Positions 1 through 6,255 of a stretch of DNA of 13,064 nucleotides are shown one piece after another; position 1 is the stretch's first letter, and each line of letters begins with the position of its first letter. A program made the translations under genes and the position numbers. The stretch is from CAMLQK01 sp035478775. GTDB lineage: Bacteria; Patescibacteriota; Saccharimonadia; Saccharimonadales; UBA4665. A model generated the notes under the pieces. It was not told the DNA's origin, ran no database searches, and saw nothing but the letters and a program-made list of their open reading frames with translations. Location: positions 1-13,064 of the forward strand of contig DATIJG010000014.1 of the NCBI GenBank assembly GCA_035478775.1, read 5' to 3'.

Positions 1-39
1 GGTAAGTTTGCCGGCCCACCGCCAATAATCTGATTAGAT

Positions 40-546
40 TTAGAATGTACCGACTATCTCATCATACACTTCGCCCAGATAGGGGTGATTGAGCGGATCG
101 TCAATTATAGCCTCGTCTGCCGTCGGTAAAAACCTAAAGACGCGCGGTTCTTGCAGGTCATACCCTGCTAAGTCAGGATAGTGCCCGCATACATACTGGA
201 TATTAAACATGAACGGAGGATCGGCGAGATCGGCTGGTCTGGTTACAAGGTAGCTGGGTTTGTTTGGCTCGTCCATAACCTTAAGCTCCAGGCTTAAGCA
301 GCCTAATCCACGCGCCAAAAGCGCTCGCCTGCTCTGTGCGTTGCGCTCGTGGATAGGGGGCGCTTCTTTCAGTCCCATTACGAGGTAGTCGGTTAGTACA
401 AAATCCTCGACTTGCCGCGTACTTCCCCTAAAATAGAGGGCGTCGTAGTATTTGGTTCTATCATCTTCGATATACAGACGCTTGATAAGCGCATCGTAGA
501 AAGGGTCACCGCTTGGGGTGGGGATAATGTCCTGCTCAAAGCTCAT
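40..546 (-). CDS. Hypothetical protein, 168 aa, soluble
   Basis: I do not recognise this family. The frame is open for 168 codons, from ATG (544-546) to TAA (40-42). The product has no signal peptide or membrane segment, is mildly acidic, and is rich in Asp/Pro/Tyr in its C-terminal half (residues about 104-165), so a small globular cytoplasmic protein is the best guess. There is no Shine-Dalgarno sequence. Instead an extended -10 element (TGC TACACT) ends exactly 6 nt before the ATG, which suggests a leaderless transcript and supports this start. It is the last gene of the minus-strand series, after the tRNA-Arg, and a terminator-like hairpin at 608-635 separates the two, so it is probably transcribed alone. 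The function is unknown. Confidence that it is a real gene comes from the promoter-start fit, the lack of a better frame and the codon use. Confidence 0.82.
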   Translation of the reverse strand: MSFEQDIIPTPSGDPFYDALIKRLYIEDDRTKYYDALYFRGSTRQVEDFVLTDYLVMGLKEAPPIHERNAQSRRALLARGLGCLSLELKVMDEPNKPSYLVTRPADLADPPFMFNIQYVCGHYPDLAGYDLQEPRVFRFLPTADEAIIDDPLNHPYLGEVYDEIVGTF

Positions 547-552
547 AGCTTT

Positions 553-561
553 AGTGTAGCA
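553..561 (-). promoter_or_regulatory. Extended -10 promoter of the 168-aa gene, leaderless type
   Basis: On the minus strand this reads TGC-TACACT, then 6 nt, then ATG. The TGn extension compensates for the absence of a recognisable -35. A start point about 6-7 nt after the hexamer falls on the start codon itself. Confidence 0.55.
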
Positions 562-607
562 GGCTAGAGTATGGTTCGGCTCCTCTTTTTAAACTGCCAG
601 CTACTAT

Positions 608-635
608 AAAAAGACGACCCCTTATTTTAGGAGTC
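608..635 (-). terminator. Rho-independent terminator-like hairpin after tRNA-Arg
   Basis: On the minus strand GACTCCT pairs with AGGGGTC (7 bp with one G-U pair) around the 6-nt loop AAAATA. Three bases later comes a run of five T. It lies about 100 nt past the tRNA 3' end and just before the promoter of the 168-aa gene, where a terminator for the tRNA transcript would be expected. The stem is short, so strength is uncertain. Confidence 0.55.
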
Positions 636-735
636 ATTGGTGTAGGTACTATGGTGTAACATTCTGCCCGCAGTTAAACCTACGCTTTAGCAAGTCACAG
701 ATACAAAAGTCTTCAAAGAAGCTATAAAATCAGCA

Positions 736-812
736 TGGTACACCCGGAGGGATTCGAACCCCCGACCCTCTGTTCCGAAGACAGATGCTCTAATCCGCTG
801 AGCTACGGGTGC
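736..812 (-). tRNA. tRNA-Arg (anticodon UCG), CCA encoded
   Basis: A complete 77-nt cloverleaf is readable on the minus strand. It has acceptor GCACCCG, D stem GCTC/GAGC with a 9-nt loop, anticodon stem TCTGT/ACAGA around loop CTTCGGA, a 5-nt variable region, and T stem GGGGG/CCCTC around TTCGAAT. Discriminator A73 and an encoded CCA follow. The anticodon TCG (complement at 776-778) reads CGA and, by wobble, other CGN arginine codons. The first acceptor pair is G1-U72, a wobble instead of a Watson-Crick pair, which is uncommon; all other acceptor pairs are canonical. The gene stands between two protein genes, with its own extended -10 upstream and a terminator-like hairpin downstream, so it is probably a single-gene unit. 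Confidence 0.96.
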
Positions 813-824
813 GTAACATTTGGC

Positions 825-833
825 AGTATAGCA
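825..833 (-). promoter_or_regulatory. Extended -10 promoter of tRNA-Arg
   Basis: Minus strand TGC-TATACT, with 12 nt to the first tRNA base. This would give a pre-tRNA leader of only about 5 nt. No clear -35 is seen at 16-18 nt, as is usual for extended -10 promoters. Confidence 0.55.
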
Positions 834-862
834 GATTGTCGGCCAAAATAACAGATACCGTG

Positions 863-1627
863 TTAGTTTCCATATACCAACGCGATGCCTCGCATAACCA
901 GTGCTGTTCGGTATTCATGGAGCGCTGCCAGCCTCATACCTATTGGAAGAACATCTACCTGACGCTGTATCTGGCGAAGGTCTTCAACCGTCTGAATGAT
1001 ATGGTCAAGTTCGGCTCGCACGCTATCAAAACTTTGTAGCTTCTTTAAATCACGAAGTTTGTCACTTAGCCATTTTTCGGTATCTTGGCGGGTTACTTCT
1101 TCCAGGCGAGTGGCGTACGGCCGGTCGTCTTCCGGGTCGATAACGGCTACTACGGGCAACTCTTTAAAAGGAGATGTTTTGTTGGTCGCCCTTTGACGTG
1201 GTTGCGCCGTATCTTGTTCGGGAGCGTCTGAGCGGTAACTGTCTAAAGGTTTCACCTCTTTAGCGTACGGTTTCCGTAAAGCTGTGACTTGCACTTTTTG
1301 CAAGTTGCCGCTAGTGAGCTGACTGGCCTCGCCAACGTCATCCAAGATTTTAGGCTTACTATCAGTTAGGCCGTGCGGGGTACTGGCAATACTCCTCTCC
1401 CGCTTGAATAGAGCCTCTAAAGTCGCATCGAGTCGCTCTTGTAATGAAGCATAATCCCCATGTCCTGATAAGTTTGGAGTTGCAACATCTAGGTTAGGGG
1501 TGGGCGCAGAATTATACGGCAGTTCGGCAGGCATTCCTGCCTCAGTAAGTAATTCCTCCCAATAAGCGTCTGTCGGGTCGGTAGCCGATGGCGCTACAAG
1601 TTGTTTGTCAGTAAATTCATTATTCAT
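863..1627 (-). CDS. Hypothetical protein, 254 aa, disordered N-terminus and helical C-terminus
   Basis: I do not recognise this family. Residues 1 to about 170 are rich in Pro, Thr, Ser, Asp and Gln and have low hydrophobicity, which suggests a mostly disordered region. Residues about 178-245 have heptad-like spacing of Leu/Ile/Val with many charged residues (DKLRDLKKL, VRAELDHII, TVEDLRQIQ), so a coiled coil or helical bundle is likely. There is no signal peptide or membrane span, and the protein is probably cytoplasmic. The ATG at 1625-1627 has no Shine-Dalgarno sequence. A good promoter (TTGAAA, 18 nt, TAGAAT) ends 18 nt upstream, implying a leader of roughly 11 nt. The gene lies between the terminator-like hairpin after the GreA-like gene and the tRNA. 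A scaffolding or nucleoid/divisome-associated role would be speculation. Confidence 0.85.
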   Translation of the reverse strand: MNNEFTDKQLVAPSATDPTDAYWEELLTEAGMPAELPYNSAPTPNLDVATPNLSGHGDYASLQERLDATLEALFKRERSIASTPHGLTDSKPKILDDVGEASQLTSGNLQKVQVTALRKPYAKEVKPLDSYRSDAPEQDTAQPRQRATNKTSPFKELPVVAVIDPEDDRPYATRLEEVTRQDTEKWLSDKLRDLKKLQSFDSVRAELDHIIQTVEDLRQIQRQVDVLPIGMRLAALHEYRTALVMRGIALVYGN

Positions 1628-1645
1628 AAGTATATAGAGTAGTAC

Positions 1646-1675
1646 ATTCTAGCCAAGCCTACAAGTATGTTTCAA
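1646..1675 (-). promoter_or_regulatory. Sigma70-type promoter of the 254-aa gene
   Basis: Minus strand -35 TTGAAA (1670-1675), 18-nt spacer, -10 TAGAAT (1646-1651). The start codon follows 18 nt after the -10. Both hexamers are close to consensus. Confidence 0.6.
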
Positions 1676-1721
1676 TATAAATGCCTATCCAGATTAGAAC
1701 GCTGCTAAGATCCAGAAATAC

Positions 1722-1753
1722 ATAGAACTCGAGATTTTCACCTCGAGTTCTAT
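1722..1753 (-). terminator. 12-bp perfect hairpin, probable terminator of the GreA-like gene
   Basis: Two perfectly complementary 12-nt arms (1722-1733 and 1742-1753, centred on CTCGAG) enclose an 8-nt loop. The hairpin begins 19 nt past the stop codon of the GreA-like gene. On the minus strand it is preceded by AAAA and followed by GTATTTCT, a weak U-tract. On the plus strand it is followed by TTTTGCTACTTTTT, so it could act in both directions, although no plus-strand gene precedes it. Confidence 0.7.
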
Positions 1754-1772
1754 TTTGCTACTTTTTGGGCTT

Positions 1773-2267
1773 CTACTCGATACTGACCAGCTCCATGTTA
1801 CGCGCTTTGCGCTTGGCAAACTGCGGCAGCGTGATCATATCGCGCAATTTTTTACCAATCAGTAAACGACCCATCGGGCTTACATCAGATATTTTGCCTG
1901 CAAACGGATCGGCCTCTATTGAAGGTACAATGGTGTATATTATTTCACCGTCATCACCTTTCAGTCGTACCGTCGCCCCAACGTCTACCCGTTTTTTACG
2001 TTTACTATGCGCCACAATTTCGACATTTAGTAGTGTGTTTTCTACTCGTTCAATTTCGGCTTCAACGTACTGGATGTTGCTGATGGTTTGGATACAAATC
2101 GAGTCCTCGGCAAGCCGGCCACTCGATTGTTGGCTGCGTAACAACTTAAGACGCGAAATCAAGCTCTTGCGCTCATCTTGTAAACCGCGCAAGCGTTCGG
2201 TCAGTTGTAGCACCCCTTGTCGAGTAAGCTGGTAGCGTTTTCTAACGCTTGAAGCAACTTTTTTCAT
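1773..2267 (-). CDS. greA: GreA/GreB-family transcription elongation factor, altered tip
   Basis: GreA-family proteins enter the RNA polymerase secondary channel and stimulate cleavage of backtracked RNA. This 164-aa protein has the family layout. Residues about 12-88 form an antiparallel coiled coil (LTRQGVLQLTERLRGL onward). Residues about 95-145 form the C-terminal FKBP-like domain, with the hallmark SPMGRLLIGK (compare SPIARGLIGK in E. coli GreA). The helix-hairpin tip reads GRLAEDS (50-56) where E. coli has GDLKENA. The Mg-binding Asp41 is therefore Arg51, while Glu44 is kept as Glu54 and an extra Asp55 follows. The ATG at 2265-2267 has a Shine-Dalgarno-like AAAGGGGA 4 nt upstream. A 12-bp hairpin lies after the stop. 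It may be a cleavage factor with a modified tip or a Gre homologue (Gfh)-type regulator. The family call is firm; the symbol greA is less so. Confidence 0.88.
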   Translation of the reverse strand: MKKVASSVRKRYQLTRQGVLQLTERLRGLQDERKSLISRLKLLRSQQSSGRLAEDSICIQTISNIQYVEAEIERVENTLLNVEIVAHSKRKKRVDVGATVRLKGDDGEIIYTIVPSIEADPFAGKISDVSPMGRLLIGKKLRDMITLPQFAKRKARNMELVSIE

Positions 2268-2540
2268 ACTATCCCCTTTAGGTTACTAGTAATTCCTATT
2301 ATCAAAAATTATGCTTAAGGTAGCAGTGAGGTTTTTAACAGTCGCAATGTAACCAGCCGTGATTTATGTGTATCAACAGAGGTGATTGATGCAAGAATTA
2401 CATAAATAACGAGCAGATTTTACAACTACACCGCAGGTACGTACCTGCCTCGGCCCACGTTGATAAAACCTTTGCTAAGTCCAGCTTTTACAGAAGTTTA
2501 AAATAGCTACGCTAGCGCGCTCGCCGATATAATAATTGGG
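2268..2540. other. 273-bp intergenic region with a 16-bp perfect palindrome
   Basis: This is the largest gap in the window, between the GH18-like gene and the GreA-like gene (both minus). No coding frame or RNA gene is convincing here. It contains the loopless palindrome at 2433-2448. Near its right edge is a GC-rich self-complementary patch (2504-2524), where on the minus strand TAGC-GTA-GCTA precedes TTTT, a weak terminator candidate for the GH18-like gene. At its left edge is the ribosome-binding site of the GreA-like gene. No promoter for that gene stands out clearly; GATAAT about 38 nt before its ATG is the best -10 candidate but lacks a -35. Confidence 0.5.
2433..2448. repeat. 16-bp perfect palindrome GCAGGTACGTACCTGC
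   Basis: The two 8-nt halves are exact reverse complements with no spacer. There is no T-run on either side, so it does not look like an intrinsic terminator. It lies about 165 bp upstream of the GreA-like start, far for an operator but possible. It may be a dimeric protein binding site. Confidence 0.6.
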
Positions 2541-3665
2541 TTAACCTGGCCAAGGGTTACCGCCTAGGCTCCAAATAGCGATGCGGTTAAAACCAGCATC
2601 TTGTGCTTGCTGCACACGCATCTGCACCGTTGTCTTGTCGGAATAATCGTAAAACACGCCGGAAATTGTTTGGGTGAGCTCACCGTCGGCGTTACGTGCT
2701 GCACCAGAATCAGAAATGTTGAGTGCCGTCAGCCGCCCCTGTAGTGTCTTACTTATATCAGCACTGGTGTTAACGTTAATGGCGCCGGTTGATTCTGCGC
2801 CTTTATAGCCATATGCCGCTAAGCCCGGAATGCCCTTATCGCCTGCTTTATCTTTAAGCCACTGCAAACAACCCTGCGCCCATACATGCGGCGCAATCGA
2901 GCCGCCAACGCCGGTATCGTATTCGTTGTCGTAAACCATCATAGTCACATAGTCTACAAGCGGAGCAATATCCTCATACTTCCATTGGTACCACGACTGG
3001 CTGGTACCATCATATATCGGCGGGCCATCCACAATTAAATAGTGCTCATTAGCATGCAAAGCTGCCCCTAGCTGCCCTAAAAAGGTCTTAAATTGTTGGT
3101 AAAATTGCGGTGTCCACGAACCGTAATCTTCCCAGTCAAGCTCGATGCCAAAATGAATTTTGTTAGCAAAATCTACCATTTGCGTAATAGTTGCGGGGTT
3201 ACTCATAGCGGCCACTATGGCATCGGGGTTATTGGCCGAAACGGTTATATAACGCTGGTCGCTATGCGCAGCAATAGTTTGCACAACGTCGTTCGAATAG
3301 CCGCTCGGGTGCGAGGCATCTTGGTTGATAATTTGCATACTGCCATCATCGTTAATATGTAAAAATTCCGCGCGCACCACATGGACATGGCCAATCGCAG
3401 CCAGCTCATTGAGCGCGCCAGGCGCATCAGGATACAGCCAGGCATCGTACTGAGGTGCTGAACTATCCGTAGAAGCGCTAGCCAGCTGCGCTGTGGCGTG
3501 GCCTAATGCAAAGGCTCGTACCTTACCGGTATTTTTAAAGCTATCTTGGGCCAACCGCCCAGTTGATAGTACTGCCGCGAGCTGCAAGCTTGACAGCAAA
3601 GGCGCTACAGACATCGAGAACGTAGCAACTGCCAAACCCAGCCAACCCATACTCTTACCAATCAC
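2541..3665 (-). CDS. Glycoside hydrolase family 18-like protein, exported or membrane-anchored
   Basis: GH18 enzymes hydrolyse beta-1,4-linked N-acetylglucosamine polymers such as chitin or peptidoglycan-like glycans using one acidic residue. Numbered from the upstream in-frame ATG at 3671, residues 9-35 are a hydrophobic signal or anchor. The barrel strand-4 motif appears as GIELDWE (175-181), keeping Asp179 and the catalytic acid Glu181. MMVYD (244-248) matches the strand-6 MxYD element, and the strand-8 Trp is in IAIWSLG (364-370). The family motif DxxDxDxE is relaxed: Phe replaces the first Asp and Glu the second. The ribosome-binding site GAGG sits 2 nt before that ATG but 8 nt before an in-frame GTG two codons later, so I place the start at GTG 3663-3665. 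It is probably its own transcription unit. The substrate may be an envelope or host glycan. Some GH18 proteins are non-catalytic lectins. Confidence 0.85.
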   Translation of the reverse strand: MIGKSMGWLGLAVATFSMSVAPLLSSLQLAAVLSTGRLAQDSFKNTGKVRAFALGHATAQLASASTDSSAPQYDAWLYPDAPGALNELAAIGHVHVVRAEFLHINDDGSMQIINQDASHPSGYSNDVVQTIAAHSDQRYITVSANNPDAIVAAMSNPATITQMVDFANKIHFGIELDWEDYGSWTPQFYQQFKTFLGQLGAALHANEHYLIVDGPPIYDGTSQSWYQWKYEDIAPLVDYVTMMVYDNEYDTGVGGSIAPHVWAQGCLQWLKDKAGDKGIPGLAAYGYKGAESTGAINVNTSADISKTLQGRLTALNISDSGAARNADGELTQTISGVFYDYSDKTTVQMRVQQAQDAGFNRIAIWSLGGNPWPG

Positions 3666-3693
3666 CCGCATTCCCTCTTAGCCTTAGTAGGCT

Positions 3694-3721
3694 ACCATAC
3701 TTTGCTATTAACCAAAAGCAA
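3694..3721 (-). promoter_or_regulatory. Possible promoter of the GH18-like gene
   Basis: Minus strand TTGCTT (3716-3721), 16 nt, TATGGT (3694-3699). It would give a leader of roughly 20 nt that contains the GAGG ribosome-binding site. The hexamers match consensus only in part. Confidence 0.35.
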
Positions 3722-3740
3722 TTTTATTACAACTTTACCG

Positions 3741-3770
3741 AAAATACTGCATGTGCCGGACTGGCAATGC
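3741..3770 (-). terminator. Terminator-like hairpin after the FAD oxidoreductase gene
   Basis: On the minus strand GCATTGCC pairs with GGCA-C-ATGC (8 bp with one bulged C) around loop AGTCC, then AG and TATTTT. It begins 2 nt after the TAA of the oxidoreductase gene. The stem is good and the U-tract is short. Confidence 0.5.
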
Positions 3771-3772
3771 CC

Positions 3773-5527
3773 TTACGGGGCCGAAGTAACCGCGCCCGCT
3801 TTTTTAAGTACCATCTGCACATCGGCAGCAGCTACAAAACGTGGCTGCTCATGCTTTTGCACCGCCAAAACTGCGAGTACGCCTGCCGCTTGCCCGGTGT
3901 CCATTGCAATAGGCTGCTCGCGAACCGCCCCTTCGGCAAGCCGCGACACCGAAATGTTCTTCTCGGCTGCCAAAAGTCCGTCTACTTTTTGCGGAATCAA
4001 TACGCCCATAGGTATTTCGAACGGTCCCGACTTAGGGTCGCTGGAGAGTTCACTGGCGCTATCAAGCCCCGGCTCTAAATCGGCAGGCTGGTTGCAGCCG
4101 TGCAAGTCCATTTTGTAATATCCGACAGCAATGCTGTCTGCATATTGTGGCATAGGATTGCCGACTGCCCAGGGCCGTTTGCTCAAATCAGTGCCAGTCA
4201 GTGTTTGTTCACCCACCAAACGCCGGCCTTCCCGCACATATGGTTCCTGCGGTAGCTGGTCCTCCATTTGCGCAAAGTTTGCGAGGCTCGGGCAATGGTG
4301 TGAACGGCTGTACGGCGTGTCGTACCCTTCGTCGTTGGCAATTGCCCAATTCGTTTGACCGAGATCGTGCTGAATATAATACGCCAAATCAAGCGTCAGC
4401 TGCTTGGCCTGGCAAGTGTCTTTAAAACGAGCCGACGGGTCGCTGATAAAGCTGGTCGACAGTTTGCCATTGGGCGGCGAGTCGTTCCCAAGGTTAAGCA
4501 CTGTGCGGGTGATATCCTGCCCTTGTTGCAACACATTATAATTTTTCGGGTTGGAAAGATCGGGCAAGCCGCGCCACGCCGTATAGCTTTGGTAAGTGCC
4601 GGGCGAGGTATGCACCTGCGAGTAATTAGTGTTCACAGCCGCAGACACCACCAAGGCAAAATGCTTTTGCAGCGCTGGAGTGTAACCTGGAGGTGCCGTA
4701 GTGAACTGCAAGCTTTTCGGCACGCCCGAAGGGTAATACTTCATGACGGCGCTATACGTTGTAGCTTGGATACATGATGGTGCAGGCGAACTGGCCGAAG
4801 CACTTGAGTTTGCGGTTTGGGCGGCCGCGGTGTTCGAGCCCTTTGGCGTGGCGTGGCTTGCCGCGCTCGAATTACCAGAAGCGGAAGGGTCAACTTCCAC
4901 CGTGCCCAGCCGATAGGCAGCATTCGCCATAGCAATCACGTCGCCATATTCATCGGCGTCGATTACCACCTTGCTGTTCATGTGTTTGCCGCCCGCCACC
5001 ACGCCGGTTACAGTGTTGCCCTGTTTTAGCACCGACGAAACGTGTATGCCTGTCTTAACCGTCAAATTAGCTGATTGCCCATGTAGCATCTGCTTTAAAA
5101 TCCGCTGGCCGTCGCGTGGGTCAACACATAGCGAATCCTTATAGTAATAGCAAGTTCCGGTAGAGCGGCCGCGTGTACCATAATAGCGGGTGATCGCTTT
5201 TACAAATTCGGCATAAATGCCACTTTTACGGGCCTCGATGTTGTTGCCTTCATCCATGGTTCCGACTGCCCCCGCAGTCATTTGGCCGCCGATCCAATCC
5301 GTTTCTTCAAGCAATGCTACATGCGCACCCATGCGCGCCGCCTGCAAACTAGCGGCAATGCCGCCGGGGCCGGCACCGACCACAATTACGTCATAATTTT
5401 GTGGCGGCAGTACTGCATGACGGCTCTGTTTGTACCAAATACCGGCAGCTATGCTGGCAATAACCAGCCCGAAAAACACGAGAAGCGAAAGTTTCTTGAA
5501 ACCAGGAATACCTGTTCGCTGAGTCAC
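3773..5527 (-). CDS. Membrane-anchored FAD-dependent oxidoreductase (FAD_oxidored type)
   Basis: This 584-aa flavoprotein belongs to the large family (Pfam FAD_oxidored) with an N-terminal Rossmann fold. Residues 14-31 form one membrane segment after KK, so an N-in signal anchor is likely. The dinucleotide-binding motif GAGPGG is at 51-56, followed by the acidic pair of LLEETDWIGGQ (72-82), where Glu binds the ribose. DADEYGD (190-196) and YVREGRR (430-436) match family motifs, and MDTGQAAG (542-549) is the C-terminal FAD-contacting segment. A Ser/Ala/Thr-rich low-complexity insert occupies about 213-250. Six cysteines lie outside the membrane part. The start is GTG at 5525-5527, 7 nt after an extended -10 TGA-TATAAT, which points to leaderless initiation. 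The substrate is not evident. No twin-arginine signal is seen, although the topology would put a flavin domain outside. Confidence 0.9.
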   Translation of the reverse strand: MTQRTGIPGFKKLSLLVFFGLVIASIAAGIWYKQSRHAVLPPQNYDVIVVGAGPGGIAASLQAARMGAHVALLEETDWIGGQMTAGAVGTMDEGNNIEARKSGIYAEFVKAITRYYGTRGRSTGTCYYYKDSLCVDPRDGQRILKQMLHGQSANLTVKTGIHVSSVLKQGNTVTGVVAGGKHMNSKVVIDADEYGDVIAMANAAYRLGTVEVDPSASGNSSAASHATPKGSNTAAAQTANSSASASSPAPSCIQATTYSAVMKYYPSGVPKSLQFTTAPPGYTPALQKHFALVVSAAVNTNYSQVHTSPGTYQSYTAWRGLPDLSNPKNYNVLQQGQDITRTVLNLGNDSPPNGKLSTSFISDPSARFKDTCQAKQLTLDLAYYIQHDLGQTNWAIANDEGYDTPYSRSHHCPSLANFAQMEDQLPQEPYVREGRRLVGEQTLTGTDLSKRPWAVGNPMPQYADSIAVGYYKMDLHGCNQPADLEPGLDSASELSSDPKSGPFEIPMGVLIPQKVDGLLAAEKNISVSRLAEGAVREQPIAMDTGQAAGVLAVLAVQKHEQPRFVAAADVQMVLKKAGAVTSAP

Positions 5528-5534
5528 CTAGTAG

Positions 5535-5543
5535 ATTATATCA
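5535..5543 (-). promoter_or_regulatory. Consensus extended -10 promoter of the FAD oxidoreductase gene, leaderless type
   Basis: Minus strand TGA-TATAAT, a perfect extended -10, lies in the gap just after the stop of the 197-aa gene and 7 nt before the GTG start. No good -35 is present. The spacing leaves no room for a 5' leader. Confidence 0.65.
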
Positions 5544-5546
5544 GAC

Positions 5547-6140
5547 TTAATTAAAGCCAAGGTCTTGAAGGGTAACGACTTCCATAGCAGAGAGATACTT
5601 GGCCGCGTTGGTCATTTCAAACTGGTCAAGATTATCAAAAAGTTGTTGTAAGGCTGCGGTTTCGGCGCGCGTAAGTGCATCACGCTGCTCATTAGGATAG
5701 AGATTTGACCCCATCGTATCGTCGCTTTCTCGCATCTCTGCACTATAAAGGTCGCTCTCAACACCTGGAGGACGAAGATAATATGTACGATATCCCTCCC
5801 GAATACCCTCCTCGGTCGTCACCTCAGCAGCCACCTCTACTCTTAGTTCGGCGCCGAGCACACTCGAAAGTTCTGGCAAGTGCGTCTCTTTGCCACCTTT
5901 TATTGCAGGCAAAAAATCTATGCTTATATTATCACCGGGTAGGATGCCGAGTTGCTCGATCGCATCGGGAGCGTATTGCTTAATCGTATCATATAGAGCA
6001 TTGAATAAATAACTTACTTCACCGGTATTAAACTTAATTTTCTCGGCATGTTTTTTGAGCCATGGAACCGCCGTATCATAGGCAGCTCTTAACTCATCGG
6101 ATGTCGCAATTTCCGGGCCTTCGTAGAATTGTTCACTCAT
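5547..6140 (-). CDS. Hypothetical acidic soluble protein, 197 aa
   Basis: I do not recognise this family. The frame begins at ATG 6147-6149, but a second ATG three codons later (6138-6140, MSEQFYEG) is the better start. The -10 TAGAAT abuts the first ATG, so a start point about 6-7 nt downstream would leave the first ATG outside the mRNA. The transcript would then start 2-3 nt before the second ATG, close to leaderless. The protein has no signal peptide or membrane span and is strongly acidic, with predicted helices at about 15-60 and 150-190, and a middle part (about 85-130) with beta-like alternation. It is divergent from the metal-transport operon, with 121 bp between start codons, so the two may share regulation. 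The function is unknown. Confidence 0.83.
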   Translation of the reverse strand: MSEQFYEGPEIATSDELRAAYDTAVPWLKKHAEKIKFNTGEVSYLFNALYDTIKQYAPDAIEQLGILPGDNISIDFLPAIKGGKETHLPELSSVLGAELRVEVAAEVTTEEGIREGYRTYYLRPPGVESDLYSAEMRESDDTMGSNLYPNEQRDALTRAETAALQQLFDNLDQFEMTNAAKYLSAMEVVTLQDLGFN

Positions 6141-6149
6141 AACGTGCAT

Positions 6150-6167
6150 ATTCTAGAATACAATTCT
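6150..6167. repeat. Nested inverted repeats ATTCT-AGAAT-aca-ATTCT over the 197-aa gene -10 box
   Basis: Three half-sites in alternating orientation form a perfect 10-bp palindrome (6150-6159) and an overlapping 5-3-5 inverted repeat (6155-6167). They cover the -10 and the first spacer bases of the minus-strand promoter, a position typical of a repressor operator. No binding protein is identified. Confidence 0.45.
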
Positions 6168-6178
6168 GGTTTTGGCAA
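6150..6178 (-). promoter_or_regulatory. Promoter of the 197-aa gene
   Basis: Minus strand -35 TTGCCA (6173-6178), 17-nt spacer, -10 TAGAAT (6150-6155). The -10 is half of a 10-bp palindrome. The promoter is divergent from the znuA promoter, with 48 bp between the two -35 boxes. Confidence 0.6.
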
Positions 6179-6224
6179 ATATATTGTACCCATGGCTTTG
6201 CATAATTACACACTTTTGCGACTA

Positions 6225-6234
6225 TTTTGCAAAA
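6225..6234. promoter_or_regulatory. Palindrome TTTTGCAAAA on the znuA -35 box, possible operator
   Basis: A perfect 10-bp palindrome overlaps the -35 TTGCAA. A second TTTTGC lies exactly 11 bp upstream (6214-6219), one helical turn away. It does not match the Zur or MntR boxes I know, so a metal-responsive operator is inference from position alone. Confidence 0.35.
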
Positions 6235-6255
6235 AAACTGCCGGGCATTTACCAT
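6227..6255 (+). promoter_or_regulatory. Promoter of the znuACB-type operon, leaderless type
   Basis: -35 TTGCAA (6227-6232), 17-nt spacer, -10 TACCAT (6250-6255), then 6 nt to ATG 6262. The spacing is ideal, and the predicted start point is the start codon. No Shine-Dalgarno sequence precedes the ATG. Confidence 0.65.

Noticed and set aside
809..1039. 76-codon plus-strand frame starting at the tRNA edge
   Set aside because: It overlaps the tRNA 5' end and its promoter and is antisense to the 254-aa gene. No ribosome-binding site is present.
1765..2235. 156-codon plus-strand open frame over the GreA-like gene
   Set aside because: It is fully antisense to a gene with clear family motifs, its product is Ser/Arg-rich shadow composition, and no promoter or ribosome-binding site was seen.
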